From the NCBI RefSeq assembly GCF_041107455.1, contig NZ_JBGBPY010000001.1, positions 1,984,001 to 2,048,000 of the forward strand: a DNA stretch of 64,000 nucleotides, given 5' to 3'. Position numbers and translations under genes: made by a program. Shown here piece by piece: positions 53,497 through 64,000 of the stretch. The notes under the pieces are model-generated. The model did not search any database. It was not told the DNA's origin and saw only the letters and a list, made by a program, of their open reading frames with translations. Every line of letters begins with the position of its first letter. The stretch's first letter is position 1. The DNA comes from Rhodanobacter humi (GTDB taxonomy: Bacteria > Pseudomonadota > Gammaproteobacteria > Xanthomonadales > Rhodanobacteraceae).

Positions 53497-54843
53497 CTAC
53501 TTGCCGATGCAGAACGACCCGAAGATCGCGCCGAGCAGATCATCGCTGGTGTAGTCGCCGGTGATTCCGCCCAGCGCATGCTGGGCCTGGCGCAGTTCCT
53601 CGGCGGCGAGTTCGCCGGCGCGGGTGGTGGCAAGCGCGTGGGCGGTGTGGGCGAGATGGGTGCGCACGGCTTCGAGCGCGAGCACGTGGCGGCGGCGTGC
53701 GCTGAAGGCGCCTTCGCCGCTGCCGGCACCGGCAAGTAGCTTCAGGTGTTCGCGCAAGGCGTCGAGACCGTCGCCGGTTTTCGCGGAGGCCCACAGCCAG
53801 CGGATGCCGTCGCGGGTTTCCGCATGCGGCGCGGTGTGGGCAAGGTCGATCTTGTTGACGAGCACCACGCGCTCGGCACCGGCGGGCAGGGCGTCGAACA
53901 GGGCGAGGTCGGCGGCGGCGTGTTCGGCGTCGGTGACCAGCAGGGCGGCGTCGGCGCGCGTGAGTTCGCCGTGGGCGCGGCGCACGCCTTCGCGTTCGAC
54001 TTCGTCGTCGGTGTCGCGCAGGCCCGCGGTGTCGGCGAGTTCCAGCGCCACGCCGTCGAGCGCCACGCTTTCGCGCAGCACGTCGCGGGTGGTGCCGGCG
54101 ATGGCGGTGACGATGGCGCGGTCGCTGCCGGCCAGCGCATTGAGCAGGCTGGACTTGCCGGCGTTGGGGCGGCCCACGATGGCCACGCGCAGGCCGTCGT
54201 TGAGGCGCAGGCCGCGTTGCGCTTCGCGCAGCAGTTCGTCGAGTTGCGTGCGCAGCGCGTCGAGTCGTTGCGCGATGGCGGGGTCGGCGAGGAAGTCGAT
54301 CTCCTCCTCGGGGAAGTCGATCGCGGCCTCGATGTGCACGCGCAACGCGATCAAGGATTGCAGCAGCGCCTTGACCTTGCGCGAGAACACGCCTTCCATC
54401 GAGCGCAGCGCGGCGCGCGCGCCGGCCTGCGAGCGCGCGGCGATCAGGTCGGCGACGGCTTCGGCCTGGGCGAGGTCGAGCTTGCCGTTGAGAAAGGCGC
54501 GCTCGGTGAATTCGCCGGGACGCGCCAGCCGCGCGCCGAGTTCGCAGACGCGGCGCAGTAGTGCATCGAGCAGCACGGCGCTGCCGTGGCCTTGCAGCTC
54601 CAGCACATGCTCGCCGGTGTAGGAGGCGGGGGCGGGGAAGTGCAGCAGCAGGCCGTGGTCGATCGGCTCACCCTGCGCGTCGCGGAAGCAAGCGAAGTGC
54701 GCGTGGCGCGGTTGCGGTGCACGGCCCAGCAGGACTTGCGCGATCGCCGGCACCTGCGGCCCCGACACGCGCAGCACACCGACGCCGGCGGCGCCGGGCG
54801 CGCTGGCGATGGCGGCGATGGTGTCGTCAGGCTGGACGGTCAT
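53497..54843 (-). CDS. mnmE: tRNA modification GTPase MnmE (TrmE)
   Basis: 448 residues. The N-terminal folate-binding domain (about 1-118) has DTIAAIASAPGAAGVGVLRVSG. A central helical domain holds the G domain (about 215-370) with GRPNAGKSSLLNALAGSDR (G1), GTTRD (G2), DTAGLRDTDDEVE (G3) and NKIDL (G4). The C-terminal CIGK ends with the required Cys. With MnmG it makes the 5-carboxymethylaminomethyl change on wobble U34 of tRNA. It lies downstream of yidC as in relatives, separated by 329 bases of repeats. Confidence 0.97.
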   Translation of the reverse strand: MTVQPDDTIAAIASAPGAAGVGVLRVSGPQVPAIAQVLLGRAPQPRHAHFACFRDAQGEPIDHGLLLHFPAPASYTGEHVLELQGHGSAVLLDALLRRVCELGARLARPGEFTERAFLNGKLDLAQAEAVADLIAARSQAGARAALRSMEGVFSRKVKALLQSLIALRVHIEAAIDFPEEEIDFLADPAIAQRLDALRTQLDELLREAQRGLRLNDGLRVAIVGRPNAGKSSLLNALAGSDRAIVTAIAGTTRDVLRESVALDGVALELADTAGLRDTDDEVEREGVRRAHGELTRADAALLVTDAEHAAADLALFDALPAGAERVVLVNKIDLAHTAPHAETRDGIRWLWASAKTGDGLDALREHLKLLAGAGSGEGAFSARRRHVLALEAVRTHLAHTAHALATTRAGELAAEELRQAQHALGGITGDYTSDDLLGAIFGSFCIGK

Positions 54844-55172
54844 GGCGGGGCTTCACAAGTCGCGCTCTGGTCTGGACCAAGATTTTGCCGCACGCATTGT
54901 CCTTCGACTTCCTCGCTCCTCAAAGTTGCAGCCATCCATGGCTGCTCCCCGCGTGCGCCGCTGTGCGGCTACGCTCAGGACGAACGGGTCAACTTGCCCC
55001 TGCACCGTTCTCCCTGAGCGTAGCCGCGCAGCGGCGGAGTCGAAGGGCGGGCAAAGCCGGAGTTTACAAACGAAGACGGCCGCGGCGGTTGCCCGGCGCG
55101 GCCGCTTCAATTGAAAGTGCAACCAGGGATGGCTGCCCGTTTGATTCTCTCGATCACGGACGATCGCAAGGT
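54844..55172. repeat. Repeat-filled yidC-mnmE gap
   Basis: 329 bases without a gene. It contains a CTTCCTCGCTCCTCAAAG / GCAGCCATCCATGGCTGC unit (54905-54955), an inverted pair GCTACGCTCAGGACGAACGG / CCGTTCTCCCTGAGCGTAGC (54967-55028) and the inverted copy of the 51-bp repeat at 55115-55172. A GC stem GGCCGCGGC / GCGCGGCCGC lies near 55078-55106 and may end yidC transcription. Confidence 0.75.
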
Positions 55173-56885
55173 TTACGCCTTGGTCGCCGCTTCCTCGCGA
55201 TCCACGTGGTGGGTGATCCACCACTGCTGGCCGAGGCCGACCAGGCCGTTCACCGCGTAGTACAAGCACAGACCCGCGGGGAAGAAAGCGAACATCACGG
55301 TGAACAGCAGCGGCATCACCTTCATCATCTTCGCTTGCGTGGGGTCCATGCCCACGGTAGCCGGGTTCAACCACTGCGTGCCCAGCATCACCAGCGCGTA
55401 GATGATCGGCAGGATGTAGTACGGATCGGGCGCGCTGAGGTCGGGCATCCACAGGAACGGCGCGTGGCGAAGTTCCAGCGAGTACTCCAGCACGTAGAAC
55501 AGGCCGTAGAACACCGGCAAGGTGATCAGCACCGGGAAGCAACCCGCCATCGGGTTGACCTTCTCCTTCTTGTACAGCTCCATCTGCGCCTGCTGCAGCT
55601 TCACCTTGTCGTCGCCGTAGCGCTCCTTGAGCGCCTGCACGCGCGGCGCCAGCTTGCGCATCTTCGCGCTGGAGCGGTACTGCATCGCGGTGAGCTTCCA
55701 GGTGGCGGCCTTGATCGCGAGCACCAGCAGGATGATCGCGAGGCCCCAGTTCTTCACGAGGGAATGGAAGAACGAGAGGATGCCGTGCATCGGCACGGCG
55801 ATCGCCTTGAACATGCCGTAGTCGATGGTGAGGTCCAGCCCCGGTGCGATCGCGTCAAGCTTGCCCTGCACATTCGGGCCCACGTAGAGGCGCGCCTTGG
55901 CGTCCACGCTCTGCCCCGGCGCCACGCTGAGCGTGGGGCCGATCGCGCGGATCAGGTAACGCGGGTGCGCGCTGCCCGGGTTCACCGTGTCGGTGGCGTA
56001 GTGCAGGGTCTCGCCGGCCGGCGGAATCCACGCGGCGAAGAAGTACAGCCGCAGCATCGCCGCCCAGCCGTTCTTGAAGTCGCCGTTGAGCGTGTCCTTG
56101 GACTCGCTGAAGTCCTTGAACGGCAGCTTCTCGAACTTCTCGCCGGTGTACCACGCCGCGCCCTGGAAGCTGCGCGACTCGGGGTTGGAGATGTTCTTCA
56201 GCCAGTTGCCGGCGTGCGGCGGCTCGGTGCGCAGCAGCTGGGTGTAGGCATTGCCCTGCCAGGCCGTGCTGCCGCCGTTGGCGATCTTCTGGTCCAGCGC
56301 GATGACGTAGCTGCCGCGGGTGAAGCGGTAGGTCTTGGTGACGGTGAGGCCCTTGGCGTCCTGCCAGGTCAGCGGCACGTCGAGTTCGTTCTGGCCCGGC
56401 GCCAGTGTGTAGCTGGATTGCGCGGCGACGAACGCGGCGAGATGGTTCGGCTGGTCCGCGGCCACGGGATCGCTGCTGCTGACCAGGCCGTTCTGCGCCA
56501 CGAAGTAATGCGTGTTGGTGTTGTCGAACAGGGTGACCGGCGCGGGATTCGGATCCTTGTGCGTGCGCGGCGCCACCGGGTAGTCGAGCAGTTGCGCCTG
56601 CACCAGGCTGCCGCCGCGGGTGTCGATGGTGAGGCGCAGCACGTCGGTGGTGACCGTGACCAGCGACGAGGGCGCGTTCGCGCCGGCGGCGTTGCTGATC
56701 GTCGGCGCCACGGGCGCGCTGCCGGGTTGGGCGTTCGGCACGCCGGGCGCGCTGGCCGCGTTCGCGACGCTGCTGCTCGCGGCGGGCGCGGGCGGCGGCG
56801 TCAGGTAGTCCTTCTCCCAGGCCATGAACAGGAAGTAGGCCACGGCGAGCAGGGCGAACAGGAGGAAATTGCGGGTCTGGTTCAT
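55173..56885 (-). CDS. yidC: Membrane protein insertase YidC/Oxa1
   Basis: 570 residues from the ATG at 56885 (MNQTRNFLLFALLAVAYFLF). The first helix is followed by a large periplasmic beta-supersandwich domain (about 60-345) and then the conserved five-helix insertase core (about 355-560) with NWGLAIILLVLAIKAATWKL, the cytoplasmic hairpin with YGDDKVKLQQAQMELYKKEK and MAGCFPVLITLPVFYGLFYV. It inserts and folds inner-membrane proteins with or without SecYEG. The gene follows rnpA with 92 bases between; no yidD gene is in that gap. Confidence 0.98.
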   Translation of the reverse strand: MNQTRNFLLFALLAVAYFLFMAWEKDYLTPPPAPAASSSVANAASAPGVPNAQPGSAPVAPTISNAAGANAPSSLVTVTTDVLRLTIDTRGGSLVQAQLLDYPVAPRTHKDPNPAPVTLFDNTNTHYFVAQNGLVSSSDPVAADQPNHLAAFVAAQSSYTLAPGQNELDVPLTWQDAKGLTVTKTYRFTRGSYVIALDQKIANGGSTAWQGNAYTQLLRTEPPHAGNWLKNISNPESRSFQGAAWYTGEKFEKLPFKDFSESKDTLNGDFKNGWAAMLRLYFFAAWIPPAGETLHYATDTVNPGSAHPRYLIRAIGPTLSVAPGQSVDAKARLYVGPNVQGKLDAIAPGLDLTIDYGMFKAIAVPMHGILSFFHSLVKNWGLAIILLVLAIKAATWKLTAMQYRSSAKMRKLAPRVQALKERYGDDKVKLQQAQMELYKKEKVNPMAGCFPVLITLPVFYGLFYVLEYSLELRHAPFLWMPDLSAPDPYYILPIIYALVMLGTQWLNPATVGMDPTQAKMMKVMPLLFTVMFAFFPAGLCLYYAVNGLVGLGQQWWITHHVDREEAATKA

Positions 56886-56977
56886 CGGCTCACGGATCCG
56901 GACGACGCCACGCAGCACGCGGCCACAGGGGAAAGGGAAAGGTCAACGCGCGATTGTGGCGGCGGCATCCACCGGCA

Positions 56978-57376
56978 TCAATGGTGCGGATCGGATGCCG
57001 CGGGCGCGGCGGCGGGCGGCGGCGCCAGCCGGATCGCCGCGAGGCGTTGCCACAGCGCGTCGGCTTCGGCCAGCAGCTCCGCACCCGGCAGGCCGGCAGC
57101 CACGTCGCGCGCCATCACCACGACGTCCACCGGCGGCAGCTGGTCGCGGATGCGACGGAACGATTCGCGCAGCAGGCGCTTCAGCCGATTGCGTTCCACC
57201 GCGCGCTTGGACACCCGCTTGGAAATCGCCAGGCCCAGCCGCGCATGCCCCAGTCCGTTGGGCCGGTAGCGCACATGAAAACAGCGGCCGCCGAGGCGAC
57301 CGCTGCTCGTGCGCAACGCTGCGAAGTCGCCGGCCAGACGCAGCCGCAACTCGCGCGGCAGGCCGGCAGGGTGCAT
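56978..57376 (-). CDS. rnpA: Ribonuclease P protein component
   Basis: 132 residues. The RNR motif SKRVSKRAVERNRLKRLLRE (about 53-72) and the N-terminal RLRLAGDFAALRTSSGRLGG pattern are as in all RnpA; the C-terminal VDVVVMARDVAAGL is the central strand. It helps the RNase P RNA bind pre-tRNA. The C-terminal tail is Pro/Ala-rich with a final HH. It follows rpmH by 14 bases, and the two are probably co-transcribed. Confidence 0.96.
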   Translation of the reverse strand: MHPAGLPRELRLRLAGDFAALRTSSGRLGGRCFHVRYRPNGLGHARLGLAISKRVSKRAVERNRLKRLLRESFRRIRDQLPPVDVVVMARDVAAGLPGAELLAEADALWQRLAAIRLAPPPAAAPAASDPHH

Positions 57377-57390
57377 GGCGCGCGCGCCGC

Positions 57391-57525
57391 TTACGGGATC
57401 AGGCGCTTGCGGCCCTTGGCACGGCGGGCGTTGAGGATCTTGCGACCGTCGGCGGTGGCCATGCGGGCACGGAAGCCGTGGGTGCGAGCGCGCTTGAGCT
57501 TGCTGGGCTGGAAGGTCCGCTTCAT
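57391..57525 (-). CDS. rpmH: 50S ribosomal protein L34
   Basis: 44 residues: it opens [20 protein letters not shown], then [20 protein letters not shown] and ends RLIP. The standard L34 features are all present. It is too short for automatic frame lists but unmistakable. It is the first gene of the rpmH-rnpA(-yidC) transcript, which reads away from dnaA. Confidence 0.98.
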   Translation of the reverse strand: MKRTFQPSKLKRARTHGFRARMATADGRKILNARRAKGRKRLIP

Positions 57526-57549
57526 GGCGTGGCTCCGAAGGGAAGTGTA

Positions 57550-57736
57550 TGTGGATAAAAAGGTTGGAAATTATGCGGGGCTGCGGGCTGTGATGTCAAA
57601 TCGGCGCGGTTTGCCGGGTAAAGCGCCGGGCCGCGACTTGTGGATATCCGTGTGGACGAGTCGGGGATCGGCGAGCTGGAGCGTGCTGCTAGACTTGTCC
57701 GTCCACCCCGCGCGCAAGCGCCCCTGCCTGTGGACG
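57550..57736. promoter_or_regulatory. DnaA-box cluster between rpmH and dnaA
   Basis: The 221-base rpmH-dnaA gap holds one perfect DnaA box TGTGGATAA (57550-57558), a near match TGTGGATAT (57639-57647) and weaker TGTGGACGA sites near 57650 and 57728. This probably serves autoregulation of dnaA and possibly part of origin function. No clear sigma-70 promoter could be fixed. Confidence 0.65.
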
Positions 57737-57746
57737 AGAAACATTC

Positions 57747-59087
57747 ATGAGTGAGTTGTGGCGGCGCTGCCTGGAGCGTCTGGAAGGCGAATTGAGCGCC
57801 GAGGATCTGCATACCTGGCTGATGCCGCTGCAGGCCCGCGAGGACGACACCGGGCTGGCCCTGTTCGCTCCCAACCCGTACACGCTGGACACGGTGCGCG
57901 AGCGCTACCTGGCGCAGATCACCCTGCTGCTCCGCCAACTGGCCGGCCGCGAGTTGCCGGTGCGTCTGGAAGTGGGTTCCAGCGCGCCGCGTGCCGCCGC
58001 CAGGCCCGCCGCCGCGCCACGTGCCGGCGCGGTGGCCGAGCCGGCCGCGGTGCCCGCACCAGCGTTCAACCACAACCTCGACCCGCACTACACCTTCGAG
58101 ACCTTCGTCGAGGGCAAATCCAACCAGCTGGGCAAGGCCGCCGCGATGCAGGTGGCGCAGAACCCCGGCCGCGCCTACAACCCGTTGCTGCTGTACGGCG
58201 GCACGGGCCTGGGCAAGACCCATCTGATGCACGCGGCCGGCAACCTGATGCGGCAGAACAACCCGGCATGCAAGGTGCTGTACCTGCGCTCGGAGCAGTT
58301 CGTGGGATCGATGATCGAGGCGCTGCGCACCAAGAGCATGGACCAGTTCAAGCTGCGCTTCCGTTCGGTGGACGCGTTGCTGATCGACGACATCCAGTTC
58401 TTCGCGGGCAAGGACACCACGCAGGAGGAGTTCTTCCACACCTTCAACGCGCTGTTCGAATCCAAGCAGCAAATCATCCTCACCTGCGATCGTTATCCCA
58501 AGGAAGTGGACAAGCTGGAGCCGCGGCTGAAGTCGCGCCTGGGCTGGGGCTTGTCGGTGGCGATCGAGCCGCCGGACTTCGAGACACGCGCGGCGATCCT
58601 GCTGGCCAAGGCGCAGGACAAGGGCGTGGCGGTGGACGCGCATGTGGCGATGCTGCTGGCCAAGCGCATCCGCTCGAACGTGCGCGACCTGGAAGGCGCG
58701 CTCAACACGCTGGCGGCGCGCGCGAACTTCTACGGCAAGCCGATCACCATCGACTTCGCCGAGGAAACCCTGCGCGACCTCCTGGCCACGCATGCCCAGG
58801 CGGTGACGGTGCCGAACATCCAGAAGATCACCGCCGAATACTTCAACGTGCGCCTGCAGGACCTGCTTTCCAAGCGGCGCGTGCGCTCGCTGGCGAGGCC
58901 GCGGCAGATGGCGATGGCGCTGTCCAAGGAACTCACCGACCACAGCCTGCCAGAGATCGGAGAGGCCTTCGGCGGGCGCGACCACACCACGGTGCTGCAC
59001 GCCTGCCGCACGATCAAGAAGCTGTGCGAGGCCGATGCGCGCATGCGCCAGGACTGGGAACAGCTGATCCGCACCCTTACCGGTTGA
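57747..59087 (+). CDS. dnaA: Chromosomal replication initiator protein DnaA
   Basis: 446 residues. Domain I (about 1-75) is [20 protein letters not shown] and on; domain II is a short Ala/Pro-rich linker (about 82-108). Domain III is the AAA+ with Walker [14 protein letters not shown] (about 150) and Walker [13 protein letters not shown] (about 212). Domain IV has the DnaA-box HTH with the signature [15 protein letters not shown] (about 410). It opens oriC for replication. Boxes lie on both sides of the gene. Start ATG at 57747 as in relatives. Confidence 0.99.
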   Translation: MSELWRRCLERLEGELSAEDLHTWLMPLQAREDDTGLALFAPNPYTLDTVRERYLAQITLLLRQLAGRELPVRLEVGSSAPRAAARPAAAPRAGAVAEPAAVPAPAFNHNLDPHYTFETFVEGKSNQLGKAAAMQVAQNPGRAYNPLLLYGGTGLGKTHLMHAAGNLMRQNNPACKVLYLRSEQFVGSMIEALRTKSMDQFKLRFRSVDALLIDDIQFFAGKDTTQEEFFHTFNALFESKQQIILTCDRYPKEVDKLEPRLKSRLGWGLSVAIEPPDFETRAAILLAKAQDKGVAVDAHVAMLLAKRIRSNVRDLEGALNTLAARANFYGKPITIDFAEETLRDLLATHAQAVTVPNIQKITAEYFNVRLQDLLSKRRVRSLARPRQMAMALSKELTDHSLPEIGEAFGGRDHTTVLHACRTIKKLCEADARMRQDWEQLIRTLTG

Positions 59088-59339
59088 GTTTTTCGCCCGG
59101 CATGCGCACAAGTTCTTGATAAGCTGGGTGGGAAGCTGTGGATAATGCGTGGACGAACGAGGCGGCAAAGTTATCCACATTCCGCCCACTTCGAAAGCAC
59201 GGCTTTCCGCACACCTTGGAAACCAGGCAACACATTGATTTTCAAAGCATAAACGGCGAGAAAAAGTTATCCCCGCCGCCTACAACAACCACCAACTTCT
59301 TTTCAAAGACAGAACAGCAGGCATAGGGGACGCGCAGAC
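59088..59339. other. Predicted oriC between dnaA and dnaN
   Basis: 252 bases with perfect DnaA boxes TGTGGATAA (59137-59145) and TTATCCACA (59171-59179), one near match TTATCCCCG (59267-59275), and further half-sites such as GATAAGC near 59119. An AT-rich patch (59235-59265, TTGATTTTCAAAGCATAAAC) sits between and may be the unwinding element. The dnaA-dnaN gap is the known origin place in Xanthomonadales and many others. The dnaN promoter must also be here. Confidence 0.8.
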
Positions 59340-60440
59340 ATGCAATTCAGCATCCAACGAGAAGCTCTGCTCAAGCCGCTGCAACAGGTCGTTGGCGTGG
59401 TGGAACGCCGGCAGACCCTGCCGGTACTGGCCAACTTGCTGGTCAAGGTCGCCGACGGGCAACTGTCCCTGACCGGCACGGATCTGGAAGTGGAAATGAT
59501 CGCCACCACGGCGGCCGACAAGCTGGCCGACGGCGAGATCACCATCCCGGCGCGCAAGTTCTTCGACATCGTGCGCGCGTTGCCCGATGGCGCCAACATC
59601 GAGCTCAAGCTCAACGGCGACCGCGTGGCGTTGAACGCGGGCCGCAGCCGCTTCACCCTGACCACCTTGCCGGCCAGCGAATTCCCCACCATCGACTCGA
59701 TCGAACTGGTGGAAAAGGTCAGCCTGCCGGAAGAGGCGCTGCGCGACCTGATGGAGCGCACCGCATTCGCGATGGCGAACCAGGACGTGCGCTACTACTT
59801 GAACGGCATGCTGCTGGACCTTCAGGAGCACAGCCTGCGTTGCGTGGCCACCGACGGCCACCGCCTCGCGATGAAGGAAACCAGTCTGGCCACCTCGGTG
59901 CAGGCGCGCCGGCAGATCATCATCCCGCGCAAGGGCGTCAACGAGCTGATCGGCCTGCTGGAACCGGGCGAGGGCGAGGTGGAGCTGGAATTCGGCCGCA
60001 ACCACCTGCGCGTGCGTCGCGGCGGCGTCACCTTCACCTCCAAGCTAATCGACGGCCGTTTCCCCGATTACGAAGCGGTGATCCCGCTGGGCGCCGACAA
60101 GACCGCCATCCTGGATCGCGAGGTGCTGCGCGGCGCGCTGCAGCGCGCGGCGATCCTGTCCAACGAAAAGTACCGCGGCGTGAAGCTGGAGCTGTCCCCG
60201 GGCAAGCTGCGCATCGTGGCGCACAACCCCGAGCAGGAAGAGGCCGTGGAAGAGGTCGAGGCCGACACCCACGTCTCCGATCTCGCGGTCGGTTTCAACG
60301 TGGGTTATCTGCTGGATGCGCTGTCCGCGCTGCGTGGCGACCAGGCCAGGCTGAGCCTGCGCGACGCGCAGTCCAGTTGCCTCGTGCAGGAACACGATGG
60401 CGAGCAGGCCCGCCACGTGATCATGCCCTTGCGCCTCTGA
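59340..60440 (+). CDS. dnaN: DNA polymerase III beta sliding clamp
   Basis: 366 residues, three similar clamp domains (about 1-120, 130-245, 246-366). It starts MQFSIQREALLKPLQQVVGV and ends VQEHDGEQARHVIMPLRL, the normal C-terminal peptide. CVATDGHRLAMKE in domain 2 is highly conserved. It tethers the polymerase to DNA and binds many partners through its cleft. Order dnaA-dnaN-recF-gyrB is conserved. A hairpin follows at 60475-60507. Confidence 0.99.
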   Translation: MQFSIQREALLKPLQQVVGVVERRQTLPVLANLLVKVADGQLSLTGTDLEVEMIATTAADKLADGEITIPARKFFDIVRALPDGANIELKLNGDRVALNAGRSRFTLTTLPASEFPTIDSIELVEKVSLPEEALRDLMERTAFAMANQDVRYYLNGMLLDLQEHSLRCVATDGHRLAMKETSLATSVQARRQIIIPRKGVNELIGLLEPGEGEVELEFGRNHLRVRRGGVTFTSKLIDGRFPDYEAVIPLGADKTAILDREVLRGALQRAAILSNEKYRGVKLELSPGKLRIVAHNPEQEEAVEEVEADTHVSDLAVGFNVGYLLDALSALRGDQARLSLRDAQSSCLVQEHDGEQARHVIMPLRL

Positions 60441-60474
60441 CGCATGCGGTCGGTCGGACACGGCAAAAACGAGC

Positions 60475-60507
60475 AACGCCGGAGTCGTCGCCAGACGCTC
60501 CGGCGTT
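60475..60507 (+). terminator. Hairpin between dnaN and recF
   Basis: AACGCCGGAG / CTCCGGCGTT (60475-60484, 60498-60507), a 13-base loop, then CTTGCTTTGG. It is likely a partial terminator that reduces recF/gyrB read-through from dnaN; the T-tract is poor. Confidence 0.6.
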
Positions 60508-60529
60508 CTTGCTTTGGGCATGGGCCGGC

Positions 60530-61609
60530 ATGAGGCTGGAACGCCTGCGCATCCAGGGTCTGCGTTGCCTGCACGAGGTCGATCTGACGCTCGCGCCCAG
60601 CCTCAACGTCTTCGTGGGTGCGAACGGGGCGGGCAAGACCAGCGTGCTGGAGGCGGTGTTCCTGCTCTCGCATGCGCGCTCGTTCCGGAGTGGGGCAAGG
60701 GAAGCCTTGCTGTGCCGTGGTGCCGCGCGTCTTTTCGTGTTCGCGGAGTTGCGGCAATCGGGCGACCGCCTGTTGCGCGTCGGACTGGGTCGCGAAGCTT
60801 CCCGCTGGGAGGCACGGCTGGAAGGCGAGGGCGCAAATCTCGGTGCATTGATCGCCGAGTGCGCCGTGACCTGCTTCGAACCCGGTTCGCATGCCTTGAT
60901 CGCTGGCAGTGCCGAGGAGCGCCGTCGTTTCCTCGACTGGGGTGTGTTCCACGTGGAACATGCTTTCCTGGATGCCTGGCGGCGCTACCAGCGCGCCCTG
61001 AAGCAGCGCAACAGTCTGCTGCGCGCGGGGACGGAACCGGGCTCACCGCTGTATGCGCCATGGGAAACCGAGCTGGCCGGCCTTGCAGACTGGATCGATG
61101 GTCATCGCCGCGGCTATCTGGATCGTCTGCGCCCCCAGTTGCACGCCAGCGTCGCCGCCTTGCTGCCGGAATTGGGCGAGCCCGACTTGCGTTATCGACG
61201 GGGCTGGTCCGAGGAAGCAGATCTGCGCGGACAACTGGAGGCCCAGCGGGGCCGCGACCTCGCCCGCGGGCATACCAGCCTCGGCGCACACCGCGCGGAC
61301 TGGACACTGGCCTTCGAGCACGCGCCGCAGCGCGAACACCTGTCCCGTGGTCAGGAAAAGCTCGCCGCGCTGGGCTGCATGCTGGCGCAGGCGCGGCTGT
61401 ACGCCGAGCAGCACGGCGAATGGCCGATCATCTGTCTCGACGACCTCGCGTCCGAACTGGACGAGGCGCACCAGGCTGCGGTGATCGCCCAGCTTGCGGG
61501 GAGCGGGGCGCAGGTGCTGGTGACCGGCACCGACTTGCCGGCGCCCTTGCGCAGCTTGCCGCACCGCCTGTTCCACGTGGAACAGGGCCGCCTGACGCCC
61601 CTGCTATAA
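60530..61609 (+). CDS. recF: DNA replication and repair protein RecF
   Basis: 359 residues from the ATG at 60530. Walker A GANGAGKTSVLEAVFLLSHA (about 30-49), the signature LSRGQEKLAALGCMLAQA (about 268) and Walker B ICLDDLASELDEAHQ (about 300) of SMC-like ABC ATPases are visible. It helps load RecA at gaps. Two perfect parS sites lie in the coding region (60945-60960 and 61569-61584), encoding FHVEH and FHVEQ. Starts 89 bases after dnaN. Confidence 0.97.
   Translation: MRLERLRIQGLRCLHEVDLTLAPSLNVFVGANGAGKTSVLEAVFLLSHARSFRSGAREALLCRGAARLFVFAELRQSGDRLLRVGLGREASRWEARLEGEGANLGALIAECAVTCFEPGSHALIAGSAEERRRFLDWGVFHVEHAFLDAWRRYQRALKQRNSLLRAGTEPGSPLYAPWETELAGLADWIDGHRRGYLDRLRPQLHASVAALLPELGEPDLRYRRGWSEEADLRGQLEAQRGRDLARGHTSLGAHRADWTLAFEHAPQREHLSRGQEKLAALGCMLAQARLYAEQHGEWPIICLDDLASELDEAHQAAVIAQLAGSGAQVLVTGTDLPAPLRSLPHRLFHVEQGRLTPLL
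60945..60960. promoter_or_regulatory. parS site 1 (ParB-binding), inside recF
   Basis: TGTTCCACGTGGAACA, a perfect 16-bp palindrome identical to the parS used by ParB of pseudomonads and close to the universal TGTTTCACGTGAAACA. The window also encodes ParA and ParB. Confidence 0.92.
61569..61584. promoter_or_regulatory. parS site 2 (ParB-binding), inside recF
   Basis: The second exact copy of TGTTCCACGTGGAACA, 624 bases from the first and 26 bases before the end of recF. Both copies lie in the same reading-frame phase. Confidence 0.92.

Positions 61610-64000
<2,391 letters not shown>

Overview
The window is 64 kb of GC-rich proteobacterial chromosome that includes the replication-origin region. 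The order rpmH-rnpA-yidC-mnmE beside dnaA-dnaN-recF-gyrB, the lptM-dapF-DUF484-xerC-hslVU block, the protein sequences and the many palindromic intergenic repeats fit the Xanthomonadales. Family Rhodanobacteraceae (Rhodanobacter/Dyella/Frateuria type) is my best inference. No rRNA, CRISPR array, complete insertion sequence or prophage was seen.

Layout. 0-4.5 kb: a tripartite RND efflux locus (permease, adaptor, outer-membrane factor) with its TetR repressor and two matching operators, then a gene-poor stretch ending at a CAU-anticodon tRNA. 4.7-10 kb: a SnoaL-like gene, a broken VIT iron-transporter gene, cytochrome b561, rpoD, dtd and a lipid-A-type acyltransferase. 10-17 kb: a divergent GH94 and GH144 pair for beta-1,2-glucan, 6-phosphogluconate dehydrogenase, and a HigBA module whose toxin is frameshifted. 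17-21.5 kb: an SLC13/RCK transporter, a patatin, DUF488 and a family 2 glycosyltransferase. 21.7-24.3 kb: a bufferin operon (bufA precursor, DUF692/MNIO enzyme, DUF2063 partner, DoxX protein), followed by an HNH-like gene of unlike composition and an ECF sigma/anti-sigma pair. 26.5-29 kb: parB-parA-rsmG.

29-46 kb is mixed housekeeping and accessory: SPFH protein, pirin, UPF0149, xth, cold-shock protein, oligopeptidase A, cNMP-patatin fusion, gamma-carbonic anhydrase, a PNGase A-like secreted amidase, aroE, a RimK-like ATP-grasp ligase divergent from a GNAT gene, and small exported proteins. 46-53.5 kb: lptM-dapF, DUF484-xerC, hslVU, ribokinase. 53.5-64 kb: the origin region, from mnmE to a gyrB cut by the window edge.

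How it fits together. ParA and ParB from 26-28 kb should act on two perfect 16-bp parS sites inside recF, close to the predicted oriC between dnaA and dnaN. TetR probably represses both arms of the efflux locus through a shared GTGACCA-N10-TAGTCAC operator. The bufferin operon should make a modified copper-binding peptide. Intergenic DNA carries several palindrome families; the most striking are two 270-285 bp nested inverted-repeat elements (35.7 and 47.4 kb) that keep the same fold with different stem sequences.
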